Source of the DNA: Channallabes apus
Taxonomy: Eukaryota > Chordata > Actinopteri > Siluriformes > Clariidae
NCBI GenBank assembly: GCA_030522415.1
Contig: CM060121.1
Location: 19,390,642 to 19,454,641 of the forward strand
Reading direction: 5' to 3'
Length of the DNA stretch: 64,000 bases
Position 1 is the first letter of the stretch, and every line of letters begins with the position of its first letter. The position numbers and the translations under genes were made by a program. Under the pieces are notes generated by a model. It was not told the DNA's origin and searched no databases. It saw only the letters and a list, made by a program, of their open reading frames with translations. Positions 11,311-22,234 of the stretch are shown here, in pieces.

Positions 11311-11887
11311 AGTGCCCATGCAGGTTTTTCTTTTCTTTGGCATAAACACGATAGTGTGTTGAGTCGACTGGGACTAGGCCATTTATTTACATGAAAACTG
11401 ACAATGTAGGGGTGTTGTATGGCACATGTTAATATTGACCATTTTAATGATGTACCCTAGCTAGTCAAATAAGTATGAGAAAGATGAGCAGTTTCAAAAG
11501 ATTAATTGAGGCATTTTAGAGACATTTTACAGATGTAGCATTCGGAACAAAGTGAAACTTGAAAAATGGGGCTTAAGTAACTTGGCCTCACCTGGGGTTT
11601 TATATGTATGGGTTGTCTTTGTAGTTAGAGTAGATGGCATTTTCCACGTTGTTTCTGAAAAATATATATGGTAAACATCGTTATCAGAGCCTATTTATTT
11701 TTTCTTAGACTGTTATATTTTTATGTTTATAAAAAACTTTTAAAACAATATGCATAGTAGAATTTTGTGTATGGTTTTGTGTGTAATGACTTTAATGTTT
11801 GGATTACCAAATACAGGACAGGTATTAATACATTGCACATAATACATTGCAGGACATTGCAAATAAATGAAATTAGTAGACATTAGG

Positions 11888-12486
11888 GAAGGGAATCACC
11901 AGGAACAAGCCGATACGATATTATCAATATAAATATGTGCCGATTCAATTTGTATTATGATTTCTTCTCAGTCTTTGTTATATTTGGAAACTAACTTGGC
12001 ATATAATATTTGCTCCTACCACATGGGATCCTAAACTGTATGCTTATGTATAAATAGTTTAGAACTTGCCATCTGTAAGAAAATCGAGAAACTGCGATGT
12101 TATACCACCTCACAGGCATTCGTTAATTTATCAATTAATTTATCTACTATACTGCATATCCTGTACAGGGTCGCTGGGAGCCTGGAGCTTATTCCAGGAA
12201 ACTATGGGCACAAGGTGGGGTACACCATGGACATGGTGCCAATCCTTCGCAGGGCACACATGCCCACACCACACACTCATTCACACTCTACAGGCTTTGG
12301 GAACACCAATTAGCCTAATCTGCATGTCTTTGGACTGTGGACTTTGGACAAACACACACAAACCTGAGGGGGGAATCAAACCCGAGGTGTTAGGCCACAA
12401 TTCATACTTTTTTAAAGACAATCTGGCCAGACATAAATTTCCATATAATGGAAAAGCGATACATAATTTTTTTTTCCCAATCTCTA
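11888..12486 (+). mobile_element. hAT-like non-autonomous element with SINE inside
   Basis: Its left part (TAGGGAAGGGAATCACC) and an internal block (ATATAATATTTGCTCCTACC; GATGTTATACCACCTCA) resemble the element at 48710-49528, whose ends are TGGGGATGGGAATCAC and CCCATCTCTA. The right end CCCAATCTCTA at 12476-12486 fits the same family. A SINE occupies about 12120-12380. No 8-bp target duplication could be matched, so the borders are tentative. Confidence 0.35.
12140..12375 (-). repeat. SINE family 1, truncated copy
   Basis: The minus strand reads ATGCAGATTAGGCTAATTGG, then the CCTGCGAAGGATTGGCACC block and the TTCCTGGAATAAGCTCCAGG block. The tRNA-like head is absent. It lies inside the hAT-like element at 11888-12486, so it is the younger of the two. 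Confidence 0.7.
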
Positions 12487-14333
12487 GCCTGGCATAATGC
12501 CATCTACCAAATACCAAATCCCTTCAGAAATGTGATCTATGCACAGATTATTACATCTGCGAAATGTATTCTAGACAGTGTCTGCATATGAACAATGAAA
12601 AGATTTTAATTTGTAGCCGTGGCTATGAACAGAACATACATTCATTTAGTATAATTTTTTCATGCATCTCACAACCATCTTACAGTATGTTTATACAAAC
12701 GTTTCCTTTCAGTGTGCATGGCCCTCTAGAGCTCACACAAATAGCATAAGGAAATACCTCATTTTTGATAATATCTTGATAATACCATAATGTAATTAAA
12801 GCAATTTTTTGTACATTGCACACAATATCGCACTTTTTGTGTGGTAAATTTACCCTTTTGCACACACAAATTAGCACTCATTATTTAGGATCTTAGTAAA
12901 TCAGGCCCTAGAAGTGCAATAATATTCTACTAAGTGCAGGGCGTCTTTTGCACAGCAGGACCTACAAAAGATAACAGCATTAAAGTTCTTTTTTTTTTCT
13001 CAGTTGCTCTGATAATGTTAACTGAGAAGTAATTTTTTTTTTCTTGCATAAGCACTTGCAAAGCAGCTGTGTCCCAGGTGGTGAGTGAGATGTTCATTTA
13101 AAAAATCTTTTTTTAAAGATGCGAAAACAATTAAATAGTAATCAAATAGTAGTCTATGCAAACTGTATATTGATCATTTGGCAGCCACTCCTTTAAATAA
13201 TATGAAATTAATACAAATCTGAGAGGATGATATCAATGTTAGTAGTCTAAGTAAGTCTGTAATGAATTGAGGGCTGATGTTTTTTTGACACAGAAAGAAA
13301 AAGTGATTCTTCAATTTGACATCTGGCTGTATAAATGAACAAACATTGCAGATTGCTCAGAGCTGGCAATAATGACTGATGAGCAACAATGTAAGAAGAA
13401 AATCTGAGGACACAAATGTTTACAAAGTAAATGCATCAGCACATGGTATTAATGTGCAAAGTTCACAGGGGATGAGTAGTGCCAAGCCAATGCCAGAAGT
13501 GCACCAAATACACAGAACACAAACTACAATCCAGAATAGCAATGACCCAAGAACGGTTTATCTCCTTGAACCAAACAGGTTTTAAATAGCATTGTAAAGA
13601 AGCAGACTGATCCGAGATCAGAGGCCCTGCTCAGCTGATTCTCATCTCTCTCTCTATCACTCTCTCTCTCTTTCTCTCTTTATCCAAAACTCAAATAAAA
13701 TACAGCCTGCCCCATGAGGGTGCTGCCAAGGCTCTGGTCTCTAACTACTGATAATGATCAGTATTACATGGTGCTGCCCTCAGTATGCACTTATATTAGT
13801 GTTCTGTTGAAAAATAAATGGCTATTACGCAAGCTAGTCATCATGCGGCAATGCAGCAGCCAAATAGAAAAATAAAAAGGTTATAAACTCAGAGTTTCTG
13901 TCCATGTTGCTGTTGCTATGTGTGTCAGGATAAATCAGATAAATCCAATCTATATCAGTGCAGTGCTTTAGTTTTTAGGATAAATGGTTTGTGGAGATGA
14001 TGAAAAATGTTAATGGCACATCACAGCCTGCGGCTCTTCATGCAGTTGGCACAGCATCTACGCTTACACAATATAATACAAGAAATGCCTGCACTCATTA
14101 AAATTCGCATTTTTTATCAGGTATGCACGCCCTCTGATAGTAGCTTTAGGAAATACTCATAAGAAAAGTAGAAGATGAGAGATTTGCAGTTTGGTGTATG
14201 GCTCTGGTCACTGATGAGGAAAAATGATGAGAAAGTATACATGTTTTAAAATGCCAGAATAGAGAACAGAACTTAATCTTTTCAGAAAGGCTTTGTAGCA
14301 TGCCAGTGTGTTGTATTATGTCCAAGAAAAATA
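12487..14333. other. AT-rich interval without recognised genes
   Basis: No supported coding exon was found. A CT-rich run (TCTCTCTC) is at 13645-13680. The 68-codon frame at 13379-13585 has no recognisable content. Confidence 0.3.
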
Positions 14334-14849
14334 CACACCACCAGTCAAAAGTTTGGACACACTTTGTAATTTCATGGTGTTTCTTGCTTTGTATTTATTT
14401 CTACATTGTAAAACTATGCTGAAGGCATCCAAAATATATGTAATAATCTCTTTTGAACAGTTGATATTGAGATGTCTGTTACTTATGCTCAGTAAAGCCT
14501 TCAAACGGCTCGAATCTGAGATGCTGTTGATTTTTGAACTGGTGATTTTTGAAGCTGGTAACTTTAAATGGACTTCTCCTCTGCAGCAGATGTAGGTTTT
14601 GGTATTGTTTTCCTGGTATGGTCTTTGAGAGCCAGTTTCATTATGGTGCTTAATGGGTTTTGTGCATTTGACAATACTGTTCTTGCAAGAACTATTCCAG
14701 AACAGCTGATCTTCTTGTCTTAAAATAACAACTGACTGTTGTTGTTCTTAATTACCTAAATTCTCTCTGTTATTTCAAACACATCTCCAGTATTGTTCTA
14801 TGAAAATGAAAAATAAATCCAACCTTGTGTCCAAACTTTTGACTGGTAC
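14334..14849. mobile_element. Tc1-type non-autonomous element (MITE)
   Basis: The inverted ends share CCAGTCAAAAGTTTGGACAC (left, about 14340-14360; its complement on the right, about 14827-14847). They are flanked by TA at 14332-14333 and 14850-14851, the Tc1/mariner target. The 516-bp body keeps short minus-strand fragments similar in style to Tc1 transposase but no DDE core. It is an internally deleted derivative that would need a transposase supplied elsewhere. Confidence 0.8.
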
Positions 14850-15479
14850 TATATCTAATATATATTCACTTAGCAGCACACAAAAAAAGAGAATTTGCAC
14901 TTTTTCTAAAATAATGCCAACTTTGTTGCTAGACTTGACCAGAGGTGTATTTGTTTAAGTACCAGAGTGCACCTATGATGGTTTTTATCATGTTGAGAGT
15001 ATTATGTGGCAGCAAGCCAAATATTTGGCTTAATAAACTTCCATTCTGAGCAGAAGTTGCTAAGCAGGCAGAGGTTATTATTACTATTAGGTTATTAGGC
15101 TAGAATATTAAAATGCCTCATATGCTTTCATTTCCTGTGGAAACTTTTACCTTTGTAGCTGTTCCAAAAATGAGAGAATGTTTTGCTTTATACAAATTTT
15201 ATTTCTATAAAGCTTTTAACAATGGTCATTGTCGCAAAGCAGCTTTAAACAATCAAAAGAATTATGGACGTTTGTATGAAATGTGTAATCAAAATGATAA
15301 GATTGTTCCTGATGAGCAATCCCAGGGCGACAGTGGACAGTGGCAAGGAAAATGTCATGTTTGCAGGTGTTATGGCTGGTGGTGTACCGTGGGCTTTACA
15401 AATGGCAGGCATAAACGCAGAGGGTTCTTGCAAAATAAAGAGTCTCTTATCAACAAATTAATCACACGGAAAATCAACA

Positions 15480-15790
15480 AACAAAACACTGGCTCTGGAA
15501 ACATAATATACAGGGGTTCTAGAAACATCACACACACCGGGATTCTGTAAACAAAGCACACAGGGATTTTAGGCAAACACACTCCGGTATTCCCGGAAAC
15601 AAACATACATGTACTCTGGAAACCGTTCACTTTTAACATACGCATAGTGTTGGACACCGGCTCTCTAACATAGACAAACGTACAGGCTCTCATACCTCGA
15701 ACATACATACAGGCTCTAATACCTCACACATAAATACGGGCTCTAATACCCCAAACATACATACCGTTTCTAATACCCAGGACATACAAA
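15480..15790. repeat. Degenerate tandem repeat in the left LTR
   Basis: Units of roughly 27-30 bp vary around ACATACATACAGGCTCTAATA and GGGTTCTAGAAACATCACAC. They are part of the 1.2 kb by which the left LTR exceeds the right one. Open frames on the minus strand across it are repeat artefacts. Confidence 0.6.
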
Positions 15791-15939
15791 CAATCTCTAT
15801 GTTAGATGGATCGCCGTAGCTATGCGGTGTAACAAAGGGTGTGAAACATCTCTTAACCAGATAACACAAACTCAAAACAGACAAACATTAATACATCACT
15901 TAAGTATATGACCAAAGCTCCTGAGGTTGGAATGCAAAA

Positions 15940-16510
15940 TGGGATGTCTCTACGAGCGGCACACTTACACGCGGTCCTATGTGCGACCTTCACTCACACT
16001 CCCCGGAGCGACATTCCCACTCACACCTGCTCCTTTGAGCTTTGCACTCACATGCGCTCCTATGAGCGATACTCACATACTACGGTCACGACGGGCCAGG
16101 GGTAGCTCAGTGGTTAAGGTATTGGACTACCGTTCGGAAGATCCCAGGTTCAAACCCCACAACCACCAAGTTGCCACTGTAGGGCCCTTGAGCAAGGCCC
16201 TTAACCGTCAACTGCTCAGATGTATAATGAGATAAAAATGTAAGTCGCTCTGGATAAGAGCGTCTGCTAAATGTAATGGCTATACTTACGCGGCACACAC
16301 ATACCCACGCTCCTATGAGCGGCACACACATACCCACGCTACTATGAGCGGCTCACACATACATGCTTCTATGAGCTTCATCCACTCACCTGCTCGTATG
16401 AGCACCTAACCCACACACACACTCCTATGAGTGTCTCTCACACACGCTCCTAAGAGCGGCTCACCCACACATGCTCCTACTGTATGAGCTTCATCCACTC
16501 ACTTCATTCA
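15940..16510. repeat. Minisatellite with palindromic core GCTCCTATGAGC
   Basis: Units of about 27-30 bp each contain a short inverted repeat of the form GCTC-(N)TAT-GAGC, followed by a CA-rich spacer such as GGCACACACATACCCAC. At least nine units are visible, with variants GCTACTATGAGC, GCTTCTATGAGC, GCTCGTATGAGC and GCTCCTAAGAGC. A SINE at 16093-16279 splits the array. Units and spacers are too variable for a CRISPR. Confidence 0.7.
16093..16279 (+). repeat. tRNA-derived SINE, family 2
   Basis: The head GGGCCAGGGGTAGCTCAGTGG, box B GGTTCAAACCCC, the block CCTTGAGCAAGGCCCTTAACC and the tail AAGTCGCTCTGGATAAGAGC are in order. It is nearly identical in layout to 9586-9774 on the other strand. 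It inserted into the GCTCCTATGAGC minisatellite, so it is younger than that array. Confidence 0.88.
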
Positions 16511-16915
16511 TAGAGCACGCCCCGGCCTAGAGCTTTGGTCAAACACAGGGAAATACACACAGAAGAACCTAATGAGTGATCAGAAACATATACACACAGA
16601 AGAACCTAATGAGTGATCAGAAACAAAAGGCACATACTTACACAAAAAACTTACACAAAACCAAAGACACACTTAATCACACTAAACTCAGACAACAAAC
16701 CCTCAGAGCCAGTACAAACATAAAAGGGATTTCAAACAAAACAAAACAAAAGCCCACTAGACAATATTAATGGTCGACCCAGTTTCCCAGACCTAACAGT
16801 TTTTATAAGATCACTAATGAGCCTGACCGAGGTGCATTCTGGGAAACTGGGTCTTCTAACAAAACTACAAAACACACAACACAGCCACAGTGCCCTCTAG
16901 GGGCAGTCCCTTACA

Positions 16916-17778
16916 GTACCCCCCCCCCCTCCAAGAATACCTTCACCCGACTCCGACGATCTAGTTTCTCGAGCTGGGCGGTAGGGTGGACAAGCCTGGA
17001 CAGCCGCCGAAGTCAAGCTGCGGATCCTCTTTACGTAGCCCAGGCAGTTGAGGCAGCACTGGATCGTTGTAGTAGGCCGTGCGGCGTAGGCAGCACTGAC
17101 TCGTTCTTGCATATAAGCAGCGCATGCAGCCCTGGGTCGTCCTCCAAGCTGGGCGGCCGATGCAGCACTGGGTCGTCCTCAACGCCGGGCGGTGGGTGCA
17201 GCAGCGATCTCTCATCGCAGCCAGGCACCGGTGACGGCTCCCGCTCTTTGTTGAGGTCTAGCACTGGTGGACTCCTGAGATTGATGCAGGATGGCGGAGG
17301 CAGTCCTGGATCCATTGGTGGACCTGGCTGAAGAGGCAGTGCCGGATCAAGGTGGGCCGGGCGGCGGAGGCAGCATTGCATCTCTCCTCGAACTTGAGCA
17401 TCATTTGCAGCACTGGGTTGCCCTCCTAGCCGAGCGGTCGATGCAGCACTGGGTTATACTCCCAGCCAAGTGTGGAAGATGACCCTGGATCTGTTTTGTG
17501 GACCCGGCTGATGAGGCAGCACCGGATCATGTAGGCCGGGCGGTGGAGGCAGCACTGCGTCGCTCTTGAATCTTGAGCATCCTAGGCAGCGCTGGTTTGT
17601 CCCCCAAACTGGGCGGCTGATGCAGTACTGGGTTCTCCTCCCAGCCGGGGCCTCCACTGCTGCTCTTGAGATGTAGACGGAGTCTCACCTGAGGCTCTCG
17701 GAGGGGGAGGGGTGAAGAGACCTTTCCCGTGGCTTGCCATGGGACCTTTTGCTATGCCCTTGTTAGGGCCGAGCATTC
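16916..17778 (-). repeat. GC-rich repetitive interior of the LTR element
   Basis: Units of about 40-48 bp vary around GATGCAGCACTGGGTCGTCC and GGGCGGCGGAGGCAGCA. On the minus strand all frames read degenerate Pro/Leu/Arg/Cys repeats (DDPVLHRPP, LEDDPGLH). No gag, protease, reverse transcriptase or integrase motif is present. A C-tract (16919-16931) adjoins the left LTR and acts as polypurine tract on the minus strand. No convincing primer-binding site follows the right LTR. Confidence 0.5.
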
Positions 17779-18458
17779 TGTCATGTTTGGGTCTTCTGTG
17801 TCGGCATGTTTGTGGCATGAATGCAGGAGGCGAGCTGGCGGTTCAGTAAACACTTTTATTTTGAGTTATACACAAAACAAAGGTGAAAGCTCTTTAGTTT
17901 GAGCACTTATTCTTTTATTTAATATTTAAACACAACTAAAACGTCAAAAACCCATAAGCATAATATCGATGACAACTAAAACTAGACACCTGACTGAGGG
18001 TCTGTCAGGCTATTTATAATAAACTAAATTACCTTCCTCGGTTCAGGTGAACGCCTACGTCACCTGACCGAGGTGTAACCTAGGAACTGAAATTACCAAC
18101 CAAACATAACAAAACTACAAACATAAACAAATTTAATGGGCGTTTGGCGCCCTCTAGGGGTTAACCCTTACAGAAAAGCTTCCTGAGATGACAATAGGAA
18201 GAAATCTTGAAAGGAACCAGACTCAACAGGGAACCGATCCTCATTTGGGTGATAACGGATAACAGGTATTTATCTGAAGGCATACTGTGTGATAAATTGT
18301 ATATATAAATATAAACTAATAATTAAAATATAAAATATTAATTGTAAACCTGTAGCGCAGCCACACAAAAGGGACATTTTATAACAGGGAAAGGATGGAA
18401 GAGCTAATGCTGCTCACCTGTTGCCAAAGATGTACCCTAGCGGTTGATATTTTCCCCT

Positions 18459-19053
18459 TGTGACAGTTTTGGTCACCTGGTAAGCTCGCACGCATGCGCG
18501 ATCGCAGCATGAGGGAACCCGGAAGTGACGTGGGTCACATGAGCCGGCATAAAGCCGGAACCGGCAAAGGAGCCGACACGGAGAGATGAAGGCAGCGCGC
18601 TGTATGTTTATTGAGCCTGAGCGACTGTTTGCAGATTATTGTTCCAGGATTTCATTCAGTACCCAGCTCATTCCGTTTCTCAACCTCCCGGACTTAACAT
18701 CATTTACCGGTGAGATCGAGCCAACTCTCCAAATCACCATTTTCATACCCATTGCCATATATCAGACACTGGATTACCATACACACACTCACACACCCGC
18801 ATACATCACACACACACTGTTTATGTTTGTATATATTTTGTATATATTGGTTTGTGGTGCACCTTGTTTGTTTATATACTTGTTTGTCTTGTATAATACA
18901 CTTGGTTTAATTTATTACAATTGTTCTGTGTCGCGTTGTATATTGTCCTGCCGCGGTTGCGCAACACCGGAAGTTTGGTTTACAAGCCCCTATTTAGATT
19001 CCCGTTTAAATCCGTTTTCTTGTAACTAAGCGGTTTTATAAATCCAAGCGTTA
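18459..19053. mobile_element. Possible solo LTR
   Basis: The 595-bp block starts TGTGACAG and ends GCGTTACA (TG...CA). It is much more GC- and CpG-rich at its left (GCATGCGCGATCGCAGC; GGAAGTGACGTGGGTCAC) than its surroundings. A CATAAAG box lies at about 18549, the arrangement of an LTR promoter. No 5-bp target duplication was found. It lies about 0.6 kb from a gypsy-type pol remnant but no link is proved. The 147-codon frame inside is not a gene. Confidence 0.35.
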
Positions 19054-19619
19054 CAAACCATTGCAATAGGGTAAGCCAGAACGCAGGTGCATGAACAGTG
19101 AATGGGATGAATCACTTGGTGCGGAGGGTGGTGAAGTGAGGGTTATGTGAACCAGTGCATGGAATTCATTTCTTGGATCTTTGACAATAACTGTGAGCAT
19201 TCTAGGTTGTTCAACGGGCTGGCCTGACTAAGCCTGAAGATTAAGAAGCCATGAAGGCAGTCGAGCTTCAGCAAGGGACCCTGTTTAGCGATTGAGCTTT
19301 GGTAGAGAACCCTTCTATGTGGTTTGCCCCATTTTGGGGGATCTCCAAATCCAATCTGCAAAGGGAGAACAGAGGGAGCAGATCCATGAGTCATGCACCC
19401 AGAAAGTACTACTCACCGGACTGCCATTCAACGGTTCTTTTATAGGGCGCTGATGACACCAAGATGGTGTATGATAATCTGCTCCCATTGTCCTCCTGGC
19501 AACTGAGTGCCTGGTAGATGGTAAGAGGTGCTGACAGTAGACTCGCCGTCACAGCACATCCACCAGCTTTGAGCTCAAACCTGGAGATGAGGAGAGTATG
19601 GTGCTATGCTCTAGGTCTG

Positions 19620-20560
19620 TCCAGGATCAATTATGAGTAGTCCTGTAGTGAGAGGAACCAGTGGGTGATGCAAGAATTGGTATCCTTAGCTCTTGCCATC
19701 CACTGTAGGGGATCAGTGACCAGAGTGAAGTGCCATTTTGCAGGTAGTATTACAGCCCCACGACAGCCAACTTAATGGGATAATCCTCTCCATTCTTGGT
19801 TAAGGATGGCTCCAGCATCTATATGTACCAGAAAGGGACGATCGAAATTGGGGATACAGAGGTTAAAGGAGCTGGTAAGGTGGCACTTCAATTGGTAAAA
19901 TGCCACCTCTGTTTCTGCTGTCCACTGCACATTTTCAGTTTGTCCGTTCCAGAGTAGGTTCGAGAGGAGTACTTTTTTCCTTATGGATTTAGTAGTCCGT
20001 GGCCAATCTAATAATCCAGGTACTGTGCCTCGGTCAGCCCTGCCAGTGGCTCTGCTCAGTGCTGAAGGTGATGTTCTCCTTGGCTTTGGCTATAAGTGCC
20101 ACTTGGCAGTACCCCTCAGTCAGATCAATTGTGGTGATGAAGCAAACTTTTCCCCACTGACTTTGGAAGTGGGCCAGGTCCATGCCGATGCATTCGAACA
20201 GCACACTGATAATTCGCAGAGGGATAAGGAGGGCAGGGGCCGGCTTTTTGGGTGTGTTCTTCTGGCATTCAGGACACCACTAGCATAAGTTCTTTACGTC
20301 TCCCTTGAGTCTTGACCAGTATAACGATTTTTGATCTTATCAAGGCTACCAAGCGAGTATTTTCTCTCTCTGCTGGGCAAAGCTGACATTGAGGGGACAT
20401 TTTCTTGTCATAGCCCAAGCCAGTCTTGCCCTCCCAGTGATCTCTATGGCTGATGGCTTGCACGGCCGTGTAGTGCACCTGCCAGAATGACCAATAGGCA
20501 AGCTAGTGTGTCTGCATTTCCCATATGAGAGCTGGGAGTGGAGCTCCTCTGATGCAGATG
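19620..20560 (-). pseudogene. Gypsy-type pol remnant, domains out of order
   Basis: Three minus-strand pieces are recognisable. At 20170-20560 there is an integrase HHCC zinc-binding region (HTSLPIGHSG; then CPECQKNTPKKPAP and ECIGMDLA). At 20041-20145 there is a reverse transcriptase segment (ITTIDLTEGYCQVALI). At 19620-19990 there is an RNase H region (NVQWTAETEVAFYQLKCHL; then FTLVTDPLQWMARAKDTN). Frameshifts and stops separate them. In an intact Ty3/gypsy element the order is RT, RNase H, integrase, so the integrase part is displaced. It is a dead copy whose closest subfamily is not determined. Confidence 0.6.
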
Positions 20561-20889
20561 CCTTCATTGCTGCTGGCCCAGAGCCCTAGTGCTGGTTCAG
20601 TGGGAATTCACTCAGTGGGAGACACTGCATGAGCTGTATAGCCTTTCTCCTCGTCTTTGTTGAAAACTTGCCTAATTTTCCATATACAGTTTACATAACC
20701 ATTTCTTTCTTGTTTCTTTTCCAATTCTTAATGCAAGTGCCATATACTGTACTGAGCAGTCCCTTGTTAAGAGAGCAGAATTTACCACCATCTATCATGT
20801 ACATTTATAACATGGAAGAACATAAAACTAGTAAACCTACTTTTACTGGGTAAATGAATGTGGTAATCGAACACCTTCTTTTTGAATTG

Positions 20890-22234
20890 TAGGAGTTACA
20901 GTTCAAGTCCATCCATCTGGATTCAAAGTGGCACAATCCACAGAGACTGCCCTTCTGTCAGTCATCAGCTCCATGCTGCTAGATCTGCTAAACTGTCATC
21001 TGTCCTCATCCTCCTGGACCTGTCAGCTACATTTGACACAGTGAACCACAAGATTCCATTATCTATTCTTACAAGCCTTGGAATTTGTGGAACAGCGAGG
21101 CAATGGTTTGTTTCTTACCTAGAAGATAGGTCACATGAGGTAACATGGAGGGGCTCTACGTCTGCCCCACGTTGACTCTCTACTGGTGTCCCACAGGGCT
21201 CAGTACTTGGTCCTCTTCTGTTCTCCCTTTATACCCGATCTCTTGGTAAGGTCATGGATCTTCATACCATTGTTATGCAGAAGACACCCAGCTTATTCTC
21301 TTCTTTCCTCCTTCTGACACTCAGGTTTCCACCCGGATTCAGCATGTCTGGCAGACATCTCATCCTGGATGGCAGCTCATCAGCTGAAGCTCAATCTGAG
21401 TAAAACCAAACTGTTGTTCATCCCGGTCAAGACCTTGTGATATCCCTGGGTAACAACCAAATCACTCCCTCATCCACCGCCTGCAATCTTGGTGTAACCA
21501 TGGACACTCATCTGTCATTTTCCCCACACATCGCTACCCTTACTCGATCTTGTAGATTTCTTCTTTACAATATCAGAAGAATCCGCCAATTTCTTTCTTC
21601 ACAGGCTACTCAGGTGCTTGTTCAGTCCCTTGCTATTTCAAGACTGGACTACTGCAACTCACTCCTGGCAGGCCTGCCTCTATCCATGATTCGTCTTCTG
21701 CAACTGATCCATAATGCAGCAGCACGTCTCGTTTTTAACCTACCCAAGTCCTCCCACACCACCCCACTCCACTGCTCCCTGCACTGGCTTCCTGTAGCTG
21801 CCCGCATCAAATTCAAAACGTTGATGCTTGCCTACAAAGCAAAAAATAGCCCAGCACTCACTTACCTCTCTGCCCTAATCACACCACGCACTGCACCACT
21901 TTCCCTCCGATCCTCCAGCACTGCTCGCCTCATCCCACCATCTCTCAGGGATCGAGGGCGGCATTCATCCAGTCTCTTTTCTGTTCTGGCACCTAGGTGG
22001 TGGAACGAACTTCCTCTAGATGTCCGTACAGCAGAGACTTTGATGATCTTTAAACGACGACTCAAGACGTATCTGTTTCTCCAGTACTCTTTCCAGCTGT
22101 GTTTGACTAATGGCACTTAGTTATTAACCTAGTTAATCCAGTGTAAGTATGTATCCAGTGATGTAAACTTTAAAGCACTTTTTGTAAGTCGCTCTGGATA
22201 ATAGCATCTGCCAAATGCCTAAATGTAAATGTAT
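20890..22234 (+). pseudogene. L2/CR1-type LINE, reverse transcriptase and 3' end
   Basis: The copy is 5'-truncated. The first frame (to 21175) carries the palm motif LILLDLSATFDTVNH and ends at a TGA. The next part ([20 protein letters not shown]) is in another frame, and the polymerase motif reads YAED instead of YADD (21274-21285). The third frame, 21437-22120, is open for 227 codons and covers the C-terminal part (RSCRFLLYNIRRI, SRLDYCNSLLAGLP, LAPRWWNELPLDVR, FKRRLKTYLF). The 3' end reads AAGTCGCTCTGGATAATAGC and closes with TAAATG repeats. It is inactive because of truncation, stops, frameshifts and the changed catalytic residue. Confidence 0.85.

Larger units (their letters stand above)
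15353..18172 (-). mobile_element. Non-autonomous LTR retrotransposon with unequal LTRs
   Basis: The element runs from TGTCATG at 15353 to CCCTTACA at 18172. It is flanked by the 5-bp duplication GAAAA (15348-15352 and 18173-18177). The right LTR is 17779-18172 (394 bp). The left LTR is 15353-16915 (1563 bp), enlarged by two tandem-repeat blocks and a SINE. Both LTRs share TGTCATGTTTG at one end. At the other end they share CTGACCGAGGTG, CAAAACTACAAA, GCCCTCTAGGGG and CCCTTACA. A purine tract (read GGAGGGGGGGGGG on the minus strand) next to the left LTR sets minus orientation. The 0.86-kb interior has no gag or pol. LTR divergence is high, so recombination between two related elements is possible. 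Confidence 0.55.
15185..18360 (+). repeat. Older repeat split by an LTR element
   Basis: The left half (15185-15352) ends in GACAGTGGCAAGGAAAA. The right half (from 18173) begins GAAAAGCTTCCTGAGATGAC and continues AGGAACCAGACTCAACAGGG. From general familiarity with fish genomes these are adjoining parts of one dispersed repeat. Joining them while counting the duplicated GAAAA once gives an uninterrupted sequence. The outer borders are approximate and the repeat class is unknown to me. Confidence 0.5.

Noticed and set aside
16093..16140. tRNA gene at the SINE head
   Set aside because: A-box and B-box motifs are there, but the arms do not fold as a tRNA and a SINE body follows. The heads at 9774, 33788 and 39323 were rejected likewise.
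15940..16510. CRISPR-like array of repeats
   Set aside because: Vertebrate DNA with degenerate units, short similar spacers and no cas genes. It is a minisatellite in an LTR.
17031..17381. 116-codon minus-strand frame in the LTR interior
   Set aside because: Repeat-derived Pro/Leu/Asp sequence with no domain. Several frames are open at once.
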